A stretch of DNA of 64,000 bases from contig RAZE01000013.1 of NCBI GenBank assembly GCA_003611955.1, positions 58,982 to 122,981 of the forward strand, given 5' to 3'. Shown here piece by piece: positions 42,873 through 51,061 of the stretch. The number at the start of each line of letters is the position of its first letter. Position 1 is the first letter of the stretch. A program made the position numbers and the translations under genes. The stretch is from a bacterium 1XD8-76. GTDB lineage: Bacteria > Bacillota > Clostridia > Lachnospirales > Lachnospiraceae. The notes under the pieces are model-generated. The model saw only the letters and a program-made list of their open reading frames with translations. It was not told the origin of the DNA and did not search any database.

Positions 42873-43388
42873 ATGACAAAAACTTATTTTGAAAATGTAA
42901 ACACACTTGAAGAATTAAGAAAGCAATACAAGAAACTTATTAAAATGTATCATCCTGATAATGCGTTTGGCTCTGATGAAGATATGAAAGCAATAAACGC
43001 TGCATATGAGCGGCTTTTTAAAATCTTAAAAGACAAGCACACACAGGAAACAGAAGAAACAGAAGCGGCAGGCGGTTATCAGTCTACATATTCAAAAAAT
43101 ATGTATAATTTTGAAGATGATTCCGTGTTGCGTGAAATGCTTACAAGAATTATAAATTTTGACTGTGATATAGAAATTATAGGCTCTTGGCTATGGGTTT
43201 TTAATTCATTCAATTACAGAAAAGAGTTAAAAGAATTAGGCTTCAAATATGCAAGCAATAAAAAGGCTTGGTATTTTCATACTGAAGCATTTAGAAAATC
43301 AAGCAATAAAAAATTAAGCCTTGATGATATAAGGGCTTATTATGGAACTACTAAAATAAAAGAGGAAAAACGGCTATTAGAAGCCTAA
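42873..43388 (+). CDS. J-domain (DnaJ-like) protein
   Basis: Residues 4-55 form a J domain with the HPD tripeptide at 27-29 ('IKMYHPDNAFGSDED'), able to stimulate an Hsp70 ATPase. A linker leads to a C-terminal domain ('GSWLWVFNSFNYRKELKELG', 'NKKAWYFH') seen in J-proteins of plasmids and phages. At 171 aa it lacks the zinc and substrate domains of host DnaJ, so it probably redirects host DnaK for the element. Confidence 0.85.
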   Translation: MTKTYFENVNTLEELRKQYKKLIKMYHPDNAFGSDEDMKAINAAYERLFKILKDKHTQETEETEAAGGYQSTYSKNMYNFEDDSVLREMLTRIINFDCDIEIIGSWLWVFNSFNYRKELKELGFKYASNKKAWYFHTEAFRKSSNKKLSLDDIRAYYGTTKIKEEKRLLEA

Positions 43389-43396
43389 AAAATTAT

Positions 43397-43429
43397 AGGG
43401 ATTATTTTTATAAAAGATAATCCCTTTTT
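43397..43429 (+). terminator. Terminator
   Basis: AGGGATTAT and ATAATCCCT with an 11-base loop, then T-rich sequence. Confidence 0.8.
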
Positions 43430-43479
43430 ATAAAAAAAGCACAATAAAACACAATAATTATAGAAAGGAAGAAAAAACT

Positions 43480-44556
43480 ATGAAAAAACTAATAATAACA
43501 ATAACAAATATTTTAATGAGCCTTAGTATTATAGGCGGCTCTACAACTGAATATATAAAATTTAATGTAAATGATTTAATGAGAGTAGATACCTTTTTAT
43601 ATTCTGCTCCTGAAATTGTAGATGATGAACCATTTACACAAACGGCTTATACTATTATAAAAGAAAAGAAGGCTGTAAAACCTGAACCAGTGAAGGAAGA
43701 AACAACTCCTACTCCTGAACCAGTAAAAAAAGACGATTCTAACCAAAAAACTGAACCAGTCAAAAAGGAAGAAACTCCTACTCCTGAACCTGTGAACCCT
43801 GAACCAGTAAAGGAAGAAGAACCACAACCACAAGAACTACAAGATACAGTGGCAAGCGGTAATATTATAAATTTTAACAATAATATTAATAAGCGTGGCG
43901 GCGTGGAAACTTTACCAGAGTATTTACAAGGTTATGCGGATCAAATTATGGGCGTGTGCTTAAATAATGATGAAATGACACATTGCTTTCATTGGGCTGA
44001 ACTTTCTGCGTCTGATATGGAAACTATAAAACAAGCAATAAATAGAACTTATTTCGCTTATTATGACGCTAGAATTATTATAAATTATTGGGATGAAGGG
44101 GAATATTATTTAACAACAAATAACAGTAGAGAAAGATATAATAAAAGTCTTGAAGTTGAGAATAATATAAAAAGTATTGTAAATAATATTGTAACTTCTG
44201 ATATGACTGAAAAAGACGCTATAATTGCTATAAATAATTATGTATGTGATCTTATAACATATGAATTATCACAAGGTGACTTTTATCTTGCTTTACAGAC
44301 TGGAAAAGGAAACTGCAGAACATATGCTTGTATTTTTAAAATGATGTGTAATCAAGTAGGCATTGAATGTGACTATATAGAAGGTTATGCAAACGGCGGC
44401 GGTCACGCTTGGAATAGAGTATATATTGGCGGCGTTCCTTACTGGGTAGATGCTTGTTGGAATGATGGCGGCAATCAATATCTTTTAAGTGCTGATTTAT
44501 GGGAAAATCATTCAGTAAGCACAGTCAATCAATTTTTTTATAATGATGAATTTTAA
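43480..44556 (+). CDS. Secreted transglutaminase-like protein
   Basis: A signal-like N-terminus (1-22), a proline/glutamate-rich stalk at about 66-120 made of repeated 'PEPVK' units, then a transglutaminase-like domain with Cys279 in 'GKGNCRTYA', His309 in 'GGHAWN' and Asp324 in 'YWVDACW', the complete catalytic triad. Such exported domains cut or cross-link proteins at the cell surface. No wall anchor is seen. The stalk resembles the linker of the upstream anchored protein. Confidence 0.85.
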   Translation: MKKLIITITNILMSLSIIGGSTTEYIKFNVNDLMRVDTFLYSAPEIVDDEPFTQTAYTIIKEKKAVKPEPVKEETTPTPEPVKKDDSNQKTEPVKKEETPTPEPVNPEPVKEEEPQPQELQDTVASGNIINFNNNINKRGGVETLPEYLQGYADQIMGVCLNNDEMTHCFHWAELSASDMETIKQAINRTYFAYYDARIIINYWDEGEYYLTTNNSRERYNKSLEVENNIKSIVNNIVTSDMTEKDAIIAINNYVCDLITYELSQGDFYLALQTGKGNCRTYACIFKMMCNQVGIECDYIEGYANGGGHAWNRVYIGGVPYWVDACWNDGGNQYLLSADLWENHSVSTVNQFFYNDEF

Positions 44557-44561
44557 AAATA

Positions 44562-44598
44562 ATAGTCTTTACTGCTTAGTGCTGTAAAGGCTATTTTT
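44562..44598 (+). terminator. Terminator after the transglutaminase gene
   Basis: ATAGTCTTTAC pairs with GTAAAGGCTAT (one G-T), 11-base loop, T run. Confidence 0.85.
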
Positions 44599-44604
44599 GA
44601 TCTG

Positions 44605-44634
44605 TTGACATTTAAGAGTAAAAAATTATATAAT
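44605..44634 (+). promoter_or_regulatory. Promoter facing a non-coding region
   Basis: TTGACA at 44605-44610, 18 bases, TATAAT at 44629-44634, right after a terminator and with no gene downstream on this strand. Confidence 0.7.
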
Positions 44635-44639
44635 TATAA

Positions 44640-44808
44640 ATGACAGAGAAAGAACCCTGTTAAAAAAGTTTTTTATGAAGTTTTTACACTTCTATAAGTT
44701 TATTGTGTTTTAGACTTTTTACATTATAAAAAATTTTACTCTAAAATATTTATGAATAAAAAAATGTTATTCTATATTATAAGCCGTATAAAAGCGGCTT
44801 ATTTTTTT
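44640..44808 (+). ncRNA. Candidate small RNA
   Basis: From the promoter at 44605-44634 to a hairpin ATAAGCCG / CGGCTTAT followed by seven Ts (44779-44808), about 170 nt with no substantial ORF (only a 7-codon frame at its start). The segment 44724-44746 is partly complementary to the promoter-proximal part. Between 44809 and 44995 I see only AT-rich sequence. Confidence 0.5.
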
Positions 44809-44995
44809 GCTTTTTTGTAACTGCTTATTATTTTATACATATGTTATATGTAATCTATACATAACTTATGGTGTATAAAATATGTATAAAAAGCCTTAAA
44901 TGCGGTAGGATTGTTTTTAAATTTCTTCAATGAGTGTTTACCCTCTAAAAGTATTTTAAAATCATTCTGGCGTATTTTTTATAATAAGCATAAGA

Positions 44996-45022
44996 AAAAG
45001 CCCTTATTTTAAAAGGGCTTTT
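44996..45022. terminator. Bidirectional terminator below the recombinase
   Basis: AAAAGCCCTT and AAGGGCTTTT form a perfect stem with a 7-base loop, A/T-flanked on both sides; it ends the minus-strand recombinase gene. Confidence 0.85.
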
Positions 45023-45032
45023 GTCTTGGCTT

Positions 45033-46553
45033 TTAAATTTTCCAGTCAATTTCTATATTTCCAGATTCGTCAAGTAATATCTTATTTACCAGAATTTTTA
45101 ACAATGCCTGTTTTTCTTCTGTTGCTAAATCTTTATAAATTGTATCTTTTGCTGTTATAGTTTCTGCGCCTGTTCTTTGTAAAACTTTTAAAACTCTATA
45201 CTCAATTTTATCAGATGGGGCTATATCTGCCTGAATCTTATAATTTATTTCTGCGAGTTGTTGCTCTCTTTCCTCTATTGCTTTTGTTATAGTTTCGGCT
45301 ATTGCGGGGTTTACAGCAAGAGTGGATATAAGGTTATTTATTTCAGTCTGTAATGAATCGGCTTGCTTTTGGTATTCTTCAAGTTTTGCTTTCCATTCAA
45401 GTTGGTTTTTTGTAAAATCATCTAAATACTTTTGAATTTCAATGGCAACTTTTTCTTGTATTCCTTCCAGTCTTACGCCTTTAAAACTTGTATCACATAT
45501 GCCTCTTAGTTCGCTTCTACCTACACAAGACATTGAACCATATTTCCCTTTTATTTTGATAGCCCGTCCACACTTAGCACATTTTACAAGTCCAGACAAT
45601 TCAGCAAATTTGCCCTTTGGCGTATTATCTCGTGAGTATGATGTATTTTGGCTTAACCGTTCCTGAACCATTAAAAAGGTGCGGCTGTCAATATATCCCT
45701 TCCAGTTGGTTATATAAATTTTCCAGTCGGTGGGCGGGTTTTGTAAGGTTTTCTCTCCTGATTGATCGGTTTTGTTTAAAATACAACACGCCCGCTCTCC
45801 ATTCCATTCGCTAGAATCATTTAAAAAATTTGCTCCTAAACTTTTATAATAATTATATAGTTTTTGGTCTGCTATTGCGTATATAGGGTTTGATAAAATA
45901 TTATTTATGGCTGTTGCTGTCTTAGATATTCCTTTTTTATCATATAAAAATTTTGTTAATTTGTGTAATGATGTATTGCTGTCAAAAGCATATTTTTTAT
46001 ATAAAAGTTCTATAATTTCTTTGTCTGCTGTTGGCTTTAATGTGCTTAATCCGTTTTTATCTTTTGCTAATTTAAAAGCATATGGGGTTTTCCCGCCTAA
46101 CCAACGCCCGTCTGTTTCTGCTCTGGCATAATAAGAATCTTTTACTCTTAGCTGTATATTTTCTCGTTCCATTTGGGCAAAATTGATTAAAATACCTATC
46201 AATAACCGCCCTATGCTTGATGATGTATCAAATTCATCTTTTACAGAAACAAAATCACAATGATGTTTATTCATAAAATCATATAAATTATAGAAATCAA
46301 CAACATTGCGGCTTATACGGTCTAGCTTATAAACTATAACTTTGTCAATCCTGTTGTTTTCAATTTCTTCCATAAGGTTTTTAAGTTGTGGGCGTGCTGT
46401 ATTTTTTCCAGAATACCCTCTATCCTCATAAACTTTTATATCTGCGCCTTTTTCCCTTCTCTCAACTTCTGCTCTACAAGTTTCGATCTGTGTATCAATA
46501 CTTAAACTGTCCTCTTTAAAAACGCTCTGCCGTGCATATATTGCTATTGTCAT
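45033..46553 (-). CDS. Large serine recombinase (integrase)
   Basis: The 506-residue protein starts 'MTIAIYARQSVFKEDSLSID' with nucleophile Ser10, continues with 'VYKLDRISRNVVDFYNL' and 'GILINFAQMERENIQLRVKD' of the catalytic domain, then the recombinase domain, a zinc ribbon (CAKC ... C ... C near 335-370) and a long C-terminal coiled coil. This is the phage/ICE integrase type. It sits at the element edge beside an interrupted gene, so it is the likely integrase of the element to its left. Confidence 0.93.
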   Translation of the reverse strand: MTIAIYARQSVFKEDSLSIDTQIETCRAEVERREKGADIKVYEDRGYSGKNTARPQLKNLMEEIENNRIDKVIVYKLDRISRNVVDFYNLYDFMNKHHCDFVSVKDEFDTSSSIGRLLIGILINFAQMERENIQLRVKDSYYARAETDGRWLGGKTPYAFKLAKDKNGLSTLKPTADKEIIELLYKKYAFDSNTSLHKLTKFLYDKKGISKTATAINNILSNPIYAIADQKLYNYYKSLGANFLNDSSEWNGERACCILNKTDQSGEKTLQNPPTDWKIYITNWKGYIDSRTFLMVQERLSQNTSYSRDNTPKGKFAELSGLVKCAKCGRAIKIKGKYGSMSCVGRSELRGICDTSFKGVRLEGIQEKVAIEIQKYLDDFTKNQLEWKAKLEEYQKQADSLQTEINNLISTLAVNPAIAETITKAIEEREQQLAEINYKIQADIAPSDKIEYRVLKVLQRTGAETITAKDTIYKDLATEEKQALLKILVNKILLDESGNIEIDWKI

Positions 46554-46572
46554 ATGAAAAGCCCTCCTTTTG

Positions 46573-46597
46573 TGGTATAGTCGTGTTATCTACTATA
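46573..46597. other. Candidate attachment site at the element's right end
   Basis: TATAGT and ACTATA are separated by CGTGTTATCT, an imperfect dyad between the recombinase start and the first codons of the interrupted gene. Serine-integrase att sites are short imperfect dyads next to the integrase gene. The exact crossover cannot be fixed without the left end. Confidence 0.45.
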
Positions 46598-46600
46598 ACT

Positions 46601-46629
46601 ATTATATCAGAAAAGTTGACTTTTGACAA
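46601..46629 (-). promoter_or_regulatory. Recombinase promoter spanning the junction
   Basis: Read on the minus strand: TTGTCA (46629-46624), 17 bases, TATAAT (46606-46601) with TGA before it. The -35 lies in the interrupted neighbouring gene, so integration may create or alter this promoter. Confidence 0.6.
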
Positions 46630-47962
46630 TATCGGCTATCTGCTGAAGACCATGATGGATAAGATGATGTGGCAGGCGTATTACAGCTGCTTTGATGAAT
46701 ACCTTAAATCAGAGCTGCAGATGGATTACACGATGGCAACCCGCTTCATCAAGGCGTGCGAGAAATACTCCGCCAAGGGAAACGGCATGGAGATCGAGGA
46801 AAAATATGAAGGATACTCCCAGGCGGTTCTGATCGAGATGCTGAACATGCCGCCGGAACTGGAAGAAAAGATAGCTCCGAGTATGACCGTGAAGCAGGTG
46901 AGGGAGATAAAGCGGCAGGCAAAACAGAAAGATAAGCCTCTGAAAGAGTCAGAAGAACCAGCTGATGGAGATATAGTCATAGACGGGGAATACAGAGAGA
47001 TCGATATACCGGAATCAGAAAATATTGTTCCGGAGAAAGTTGCGACGTCGCAACCTGAGGATCCTGGCGAGATTCATGATGAAAGATGGTTCGTGGAACA
47101 GTATGTTAAATTTGAACCGAAGGAATCTGAAGAATTGATGTGCATTTGTCTCCGGGAGAAAGACAATTCTGACAGGGCGGATGCTATTCAGAAGCACATA
47201 TCCCCATATGGGTACAATTGCGGTGGAAGTTCGGAATTCGGTTTTGCTTTCCGTAGTTTCGCTGTCGGGGTGAGGCTTTATACAAAAAAAGAGAAGATCC
47301 ATATGACATATAGGCGATTTGCAAAAGAGCTATGCCGGATAGCGGAAGAAACAGCGCTACCGCAATCGGCGAAATCGGCATATGGACTTGAAAAAACAGA
47401 ATACCCGGAAGGGAGTTCTTTGGCGGGAGAAGGATGCGGGCATAAGTATAATTGTTTTTTATGCGCACAGGCCTGCAGCATCAGAGGGGAAAACCGGCAC
47501 TGTAGGTTTGCACCGCTTGGAGCTCCGTTTGATTGTGAAACGATGGAAATCCTTGAAAAAGGAGATCTGGAGAAAGTAGGGGATAGGTGCCAATTTGTTA
47601 ATAATGATCTGGCATATCATACAGCAGGCAGCAAAGAGGCGGATCCATGCTGTAGGGTGTGTGAAGAGGTGTGTGAGTATCGATGCCAGAGATCGATTCA
47701 GGAGAATAAAACGGAGAAGCAGAGTGAATCAGAAGTTCTCCAAGAAAAAGAAATACTGGAGTCGGAAGCTGAGACAGAGAAGGATGAAGATCCCGAGCCG
47801 CTGAACGAGATGTGTGAGGTGCGTAAAATTTTGGAACAGGAGAAACAACATCTTAATGATTATCTTGAAATAGGGGGCATACCGGAAAAAACAATATTCC
47901 GCCAGAAGATTATCGTGGCAGCGCTTTCAGCGTTGGTACGTAATCTGGAAAAATCCGAATAA
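46616..47962 (+). pseudogene. 5'-truncated phage protein with Cys-rich C-terminus, cut by the serine-recombinase element
   Basis: The frame is open from the junction ('LTFDNIGYLLKTMMDKMMW') to 47962 with no convincing ribosome site at its beginning, so the true start is missing. The N-terminal 110 residues are helical ('DYTMATRFIKACEKYSAKG', 'TVKQVREIKRQAKQ'); the C-terminal half has many cysteines in CxxC and C-x-C-like pairs ('NCFLCAQACS', 'CCRVCEEVCEYRC'), suggesting zinc binding. Family not recognised; probably an early gene of the second prophage. Confidence 0.7.
47039..47054. repeat. Perfect 16-bp palindrome GTTGCGACGTCGCAAC
   Basis: Self-complementary over all 16 bases, inside the coding part of the truncated gene. 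A one-base-different half-copy, GTTGCGACATCGCAAT, lies at 50461-50476. Confidence 0.7.
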
Positions 47963-47978
47963 AAGGGAGCAGAATGAA

Positions 47979-48233
47979 ATGAAAAATACACTTACAGACC
48001 TTAATAATTATCTTTTTGAGCAGTTAGAGAGGCTCAACGATGATGATCTGACGGGGGAACAGCTTGACCGGGAACTGCAAAAGACTGACAGCATCGTCAA
48101 GATATCCGAGAAGATTATCGAGAACGGAGAACTGGCTTTTAAGACCATGAAACATTTGGATGAATTCGGATACCATCCGGACAAGAGCATCAGATCAGTA
48201 CCCCCGATGCTTACCACGGAAGGGAAGTGGTGA
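47979..48233 (+). CDS. Hypothetical phage protein, 84 aa
   Basis: GGGAGC precedes the ATG. Helical, acidic, ending near 'FGYHPDKSIRSVPPML'. Proteins of this kind often sit just before HNH genes in Firmicutes prophages; function unknown. Confidence 0.6.
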   Translation: MKNTLTDLNNYLFEQLERLNDDDLTGEQLDRELQKTDSIVKISEKIIENGELAFKTMKHLDEFGYHPDKSIRSVPPMLTTEGKW

Positions 48234-48235
48234 AA

Positions 48236-49066
48236 ATGCCTGTATATAGATATTCGCAAGAGGTTCATGATTTCGTAAAGAAATGGAGTCTGAAGCTCCG
48301 GGACGAAGATTTGGCTGAAGCATGCAACAGTGAACTGGGGACGCATTTCACAGCGCAGTCCATGAAAGCCTTCAGAGGAAATCATGGGTACAGGAATGGC
48401 AAGAAGCAATGGACAAAAGAGGAGTATTGGAAGTATCAGAAAAAGTATCCCCAGGGGATGTACGAATTTGTCAGGGATAATTCCTGGGGCGTGAGTTCCA
48501 AAGAGATGGCAGAGATGGTGAATGAAAAGTTCGGCACCAGTTTCACGCAGACGATGATGAAGCAGTTCCGGCAAAGGCACGGCATTAAATCCGGCTGTAC
48601 AGGCTGGTATCAGAAGGGACACCCACCGGGTACGAAGGGCAGAAAGCAGGAGGACTATATAAAAGATCCAGATGCACTCGAGAGGGCTAAGGCTACGCGC
48701 TTCAAAAAAGGTGACAGGCCAGCAAACGAACTGCCTGTCGGTGCGATCGTAGTCAATTCTGCCGGCTATAAGCTTCGGAAAAAGCAGATGGAGGGGAGTC
48801 TCTGGGAACGTTGGGAGTTTCTTCACAGGGCGGTTTGGGAAGAGCACAACGGGCCGATACCGGAAGGCGTGGTCGTTATTTTTAAAGATAATGACAAGCT
48901 GAATTGTGATATTGAAAATCTGATGCTGATCACGAAGGGTGAAAGCTGCGCATTGACGAGACTGGGTTACCGCTTTGAGGATCCGGATCTGACGCAGGCA
49001 GGATTGGGGATCGTTCGGCTGAAGCAGACAGTAGCAAAGAAAAAGAAGAAAGGGAAGAAGGCATGA
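48236..49066 (+). CDS. HNH endonuclease of phage type
   Basis: ATG 48236 is chosen because GGAAGGGAAG lies 10 bases before. Residues 1-110 contain repeated helix-turn-helix-like units ('SSKEMAEMVNEKFGTSFTQT'). The C-terminal HNH_3-type domain reads 'EFLHRAVWEEHNGPIPEGV' and 'FKDNDKLNCDIENLMLIT'. It resembles self-splicing-independent homing-type nucleases of prophages. 276 aa with a Lys-rich tail. Confidence 0.85.
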   Translation: MPVYRYSQEVHDFVKKWSLKLRDEDLAEACNSELGTHFTAQSMKAFRGNHGYRNGKKQWTKEEYWKYQKKYPQGMYEFVRDNSWGVSSKEMAEMVNEKFGTSFTQTMMKQFRQRHGIKSGCTGWYQKGHPPGTKGRKQEDYIKDPDALERAKATRFKKGDRPANELPVGAIVVNSAGYKLRKKQMEGSLWERWEFLHRAVWEEHNGPIPEGVVVIFKDNDKLNCDIENLMLITKGESCALTRLGYRFEDPDLTQAGLGIVRLKQTVAKKKKKGKKA

Positions 49067-49148
49067 ACAGAATAGAAAAGGCGGTAGATGAAATAGCAGC
49101 CTATGTGTGATAAGGTTTGCGGACATAGAGCGGAAGAATGGAGGGGTA

Positions 49149-49568
49149 GTGTTGGACAAAAAGGTTTTATCGGATTACATAGATATCTGTGAGCTGATCA
49201 GCGAGATGGAGGAAGAGATACAGAATCTGCGAAAAAAAAAAATAGCGCATGACAAAGTAACTGGAAGCAACCCGGAGTTCCCATATGAGCAGAGAAGCTT
49301 TCATGTATCGGGGATAATTGAAGCGGATCTGGACAGTCAAAAGCTGAAAAGTGAACTGGAGCTGTTGAAAGAGAGAAAATACCAGGCGGAAAAAATGAAA
49401 GCGGAGATCGACAGGTGGATGAAGACCATACCGGCGAGGATGCAGCGGATTATTCGGATGAAATATTTTGAACGGAGAACGTGGGATGAAGTTGCGATTA
49501 AGCTGGGAAAAACGGCTACGGCGGATAATACGAGAAAAGAATTTGAAAGATTTTTGCAAAAAAAATAA
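49149..49568 (+). CDS. ArpU/DUF1492-like late regulator
   Basis: GTG 49149 or TTG 49152 follow GGAGGGG; the earlier is reported. After a coiled-coil-like front, 'IPARMQRIIRMKYFERRTWDEVA' and 'NTRKEFERFL' form a sigma region 4-like helix-turn-helix. It ends the early genes of prophage C and would activate late transcription. Confidence 0.75.
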   Translation: MLDKKVLSDYIDICELISEMEEEIQNLRKKKIAHDKVTGSNPEFPYEQRSFHVSGIIEADLDSQKLKSELELLKERKYQAEKMKAEIDRWMKTIPARMQRIIRMKYFERRTWDEVAIKLGKTATADNTRKEFERFLQKK

Positions 49569-49572
49569 AATT

Positions 49573-49596
49573 TTGTCCGTTTTGTCCACATTGTCC
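49573..49596 (+). promoter_or_regulatory. Three TTGTCC direct repeats at 9-bp spacing
   Basis: TTGTCC at 49573, 49582 and 49591, just after the late regulator gene. Regular 9-base spacing suggests protein binding, possibly the late activator. Could be chance. Confidence 0.45.
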
Positions 49597-49660
49597 GGTT
49601 TTCCTATGTTAAAATGTAAAATGAAGTTGGTATGCAGAATACCTCCCCAATACATTTTTC

Positions 49661-49699
49661 AAAATACCTGGCTATTTCCCGGCTGGGTATTTTGTTTTT
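49661..49699 (+). terminator. Terminator before hicAB
   Basis: AAAATACC and GGTATTTT pair across a 17-base loop that itself can pair (GGC/GCC-type), followed by TTTGTTTTT. Confidence 0.7.
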
Positions 49700-49754
49700 G
49701 CTGGTATGTCCAATAATATAACGTCTAAAATACGCATTAAATACACATTTACTA

Positions 49755-49783
49755 TTGACAGATGTGTAAAAAATGTGTATCAT
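49755..49783 (+). promoter_or_regulatory. hicAB promoter and operator
   Basis: TTGACA, 17 bases, TATCAT. ACACAT (49742-49747) and ATGTGT (49762-49767, again 49773-49778) form dyads around the -35, a likely HicB operator. Confidence 0.75.
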
Positions 49784-49803
49784 ATATACATAAGGAGGAC
49801 ATA

Positions 49804-49974
49804 ATGAAACAGAGAGACTTAATAAAGCGGTTGGAAAAAGGTGGATTTGTACTTAAGAGGCATGGAAGCGATCATGATATATATGTTAGAGGCGAGGATG
49901 AGGAGCAGGTACCGAGACACCGGGAAGTAAACGAAAGATTAGCAAAAGCCATATTGAGAAAGTGGGGATTGTAA
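49804..49974 (+). CDS. hicA: HicA mRNA interferase toxin
   Basis: The 56-residue protein has 'QRDLIKRLEKGGFVLKRHGS' and 'HDIYVR' with the catalytic His of the double-stranded-RNA-binding-like HicA fold, and 'VPRHREVNERLAKAILRKWG'. AAGGAGG precedes the ATG. It cleaves mRNA unless bound by HicB encoded 55 bases downstream. Confidence 0.92.
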   Translation: MKQRDLIKRLEKGGFVLKRHGSDHDIYVRGEDEEQVPRHREVNERLAKAILRKWGL

Positions 49975-50029
49975 AATCCCCTCTTTCCCAATAAATGTAT
50001 AGAGCGGAAAAGAAAGAAGAGGGAATAAA

Positions 50030-50452
50030 ATGAAAAACGTATATCCTGTAATATTTACACCATTAAGAGACGAAAAGGATACCGTACTGGTTGAGGTTCC
50101 GGATTTAGAAATACTGACGGAAGGTTATGGTATGGTAAATGCTGTTTATATGGCAAGGGATGCTATCGGATTAAAAGGAATAACGCGGGAGGATGAGGGA
50201 AAGGGCATACCAGCTCCCAGAGCATTAAATGACATTGACGTATCAAAAGGAACATTTGCGGAAGATGGGAAAGGATATGTTTCGCTGGTGGATATAGACT
50301 TTGTGGAGTATCGGCGCAGGGTAGATAATAAAACAGTGAGAAGAAATGTTACACTTCCGAACTGGCTGAATCAGGAAGCGGAAAAAGCGCACATCAATGT
50401 ATCCAGAGTTTTACAGGAAGCACTGATGGCAAAACTGAATGTGTCAAAGTAA
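50030..50452 (+). CDS. hicB: HicB antitoxin
   Basis: The N-terminal part ('YPVIFTPLRDEKDTVLVEVP', 'AVYMARDAIGLKGI') is the partly degraded RNase H-like HicB domain; the C-terminus ('RRNVTLPNWLNQEAEKAHIN', 'VSRVLQEALMAKL') is a ribbon-helix-helix DNA-binding domain. It blocks HicA and represses the operon. 140 aa. Confidence 0.92.
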   Translation: MKNVYPVIFTPLRDEKDTVLVEVPDLEILTEGYGMVNAVYMARDAIGLKGITREDEGKGIPAPRALNDIDVSKGTFAEDGKGYVSLVDIDFVEYRRRVDNKTVRRNVTLPNWLNQEAEKAHINVSRVLQEALMAKLNVSK

Positions 50453-50460
50453 AAATTCCT

Positions 50461-50476
50461 GTTGCGACATCGCAAT
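50461..50476. repeat. Near-palindrome GTTGCGACATCGCAAT
   Basis: Fourteen of 16 positions are shared with the perfect palindrome at 47039-47054. It lies 8 bases after the hicB stop. Possibly a shared binding site. Confidence 0.5.
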
Positions 50477-50504
50477 ATAGTAAACCAAAGAGAATTATTT
50501 TTAA

Positions 50505-50531
50505 GAGTCGGCACAGCACCGGCTCTTTTTT
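50505..50531 (+). terminator. hicAB terminator
   Basis: GAGTCGG and CCGGCTC (one G-T pair) with a 7-base loop, then six Ts. Confidence 0.8.
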
Positions 50532-50559
50532 AAAAACAAACGAACAGGAGGCGGTGAGC

Positions 50560-50721
50560 ATGGCGAGACCAAGGAGCCCCGGCAGAGACAAAGCAAGGCA
50601 GCTCTGGCTGGATAGCGGGAAGAGCCGCCTGCTGAAGAGTATTGCAGAGGAACTGCAGGTATCAGAGGAACAGGTCAGAAAATGGAAAAATCAGGATAAA
50701 TGGGATTTAGTAACGTTATGA
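50560..50721 (+). pseudogene. Terminase small subunit stub
   Basis: AGGAGG precedes the ATG. The 53 residues 'MARPRSPGRDKARQLWLDSG' to 'VRKWKNQDKWD' are the N-terminal HTH domain of PBSX-type small terminases, which usually continue for another 100 residues or more. Here the frame stops right after 'KWDLVTL', where gp10-like sequence begins, so the rest has been deleted. Confidence 0.85.
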
Positions 50722-51061
50722 AGCCTGCGGAGAGCTGGAGGCACAGACAAAACGAAACTCTAAGGTAAAGACTGGGCAGACAAAGGGTTCTTACGTATAT
50801 GTTGTCGATGAGGCGGAGCTGAAAGGGTATGTCGGCTCAAACTATGAAAATGCCATCTGGGAGGAGTTCGGCACTGGTGAATATGCTTTGAATGGCGATG
50901 GGCGCAAAGGAGGCTGGCATTATCAGGACGAAATGGGTGGGTGGCACTTCACGAGAGGAAAGAAGCCGCGGAGACCGCTTTTTAAAGCATTTACTTTACT
51001 CAAAGGCAGGATTACTCAGATGGCAGAGCAGATAATAAGAGAAAGGCTGGACACAGAATGA
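50714..51061 (+). pseudogene. HK97 gp10-like C-terminal remnant
   Basis: The frame opens after a TAA at 50711 with no start codon and reads 'KVKTGQTKGSYVYVVDE', 'YVGSNYENAIWEEFGTGEYA', 'WHFTRGKKPRRPLFKAF', the core of gp10-family neck proteins. Its N-terminus is missing. It abuts the terminase stub, so terL, portal, protease, capsid and connectors have been removed in one deletion. Its stop overlaps the next ATG. Confidence 0.85.

Noticed and set aside
49063..49110. 15-codon frame between HNH and the ArpU-like gene
   Set aside because: Could be a remnant, but there is nothing to identify it.
48008..49159. 383-codon minus-strand frame opposite the HNH region
   Set aside because: Covers three convincing plus-strand genes and shows no protein features.
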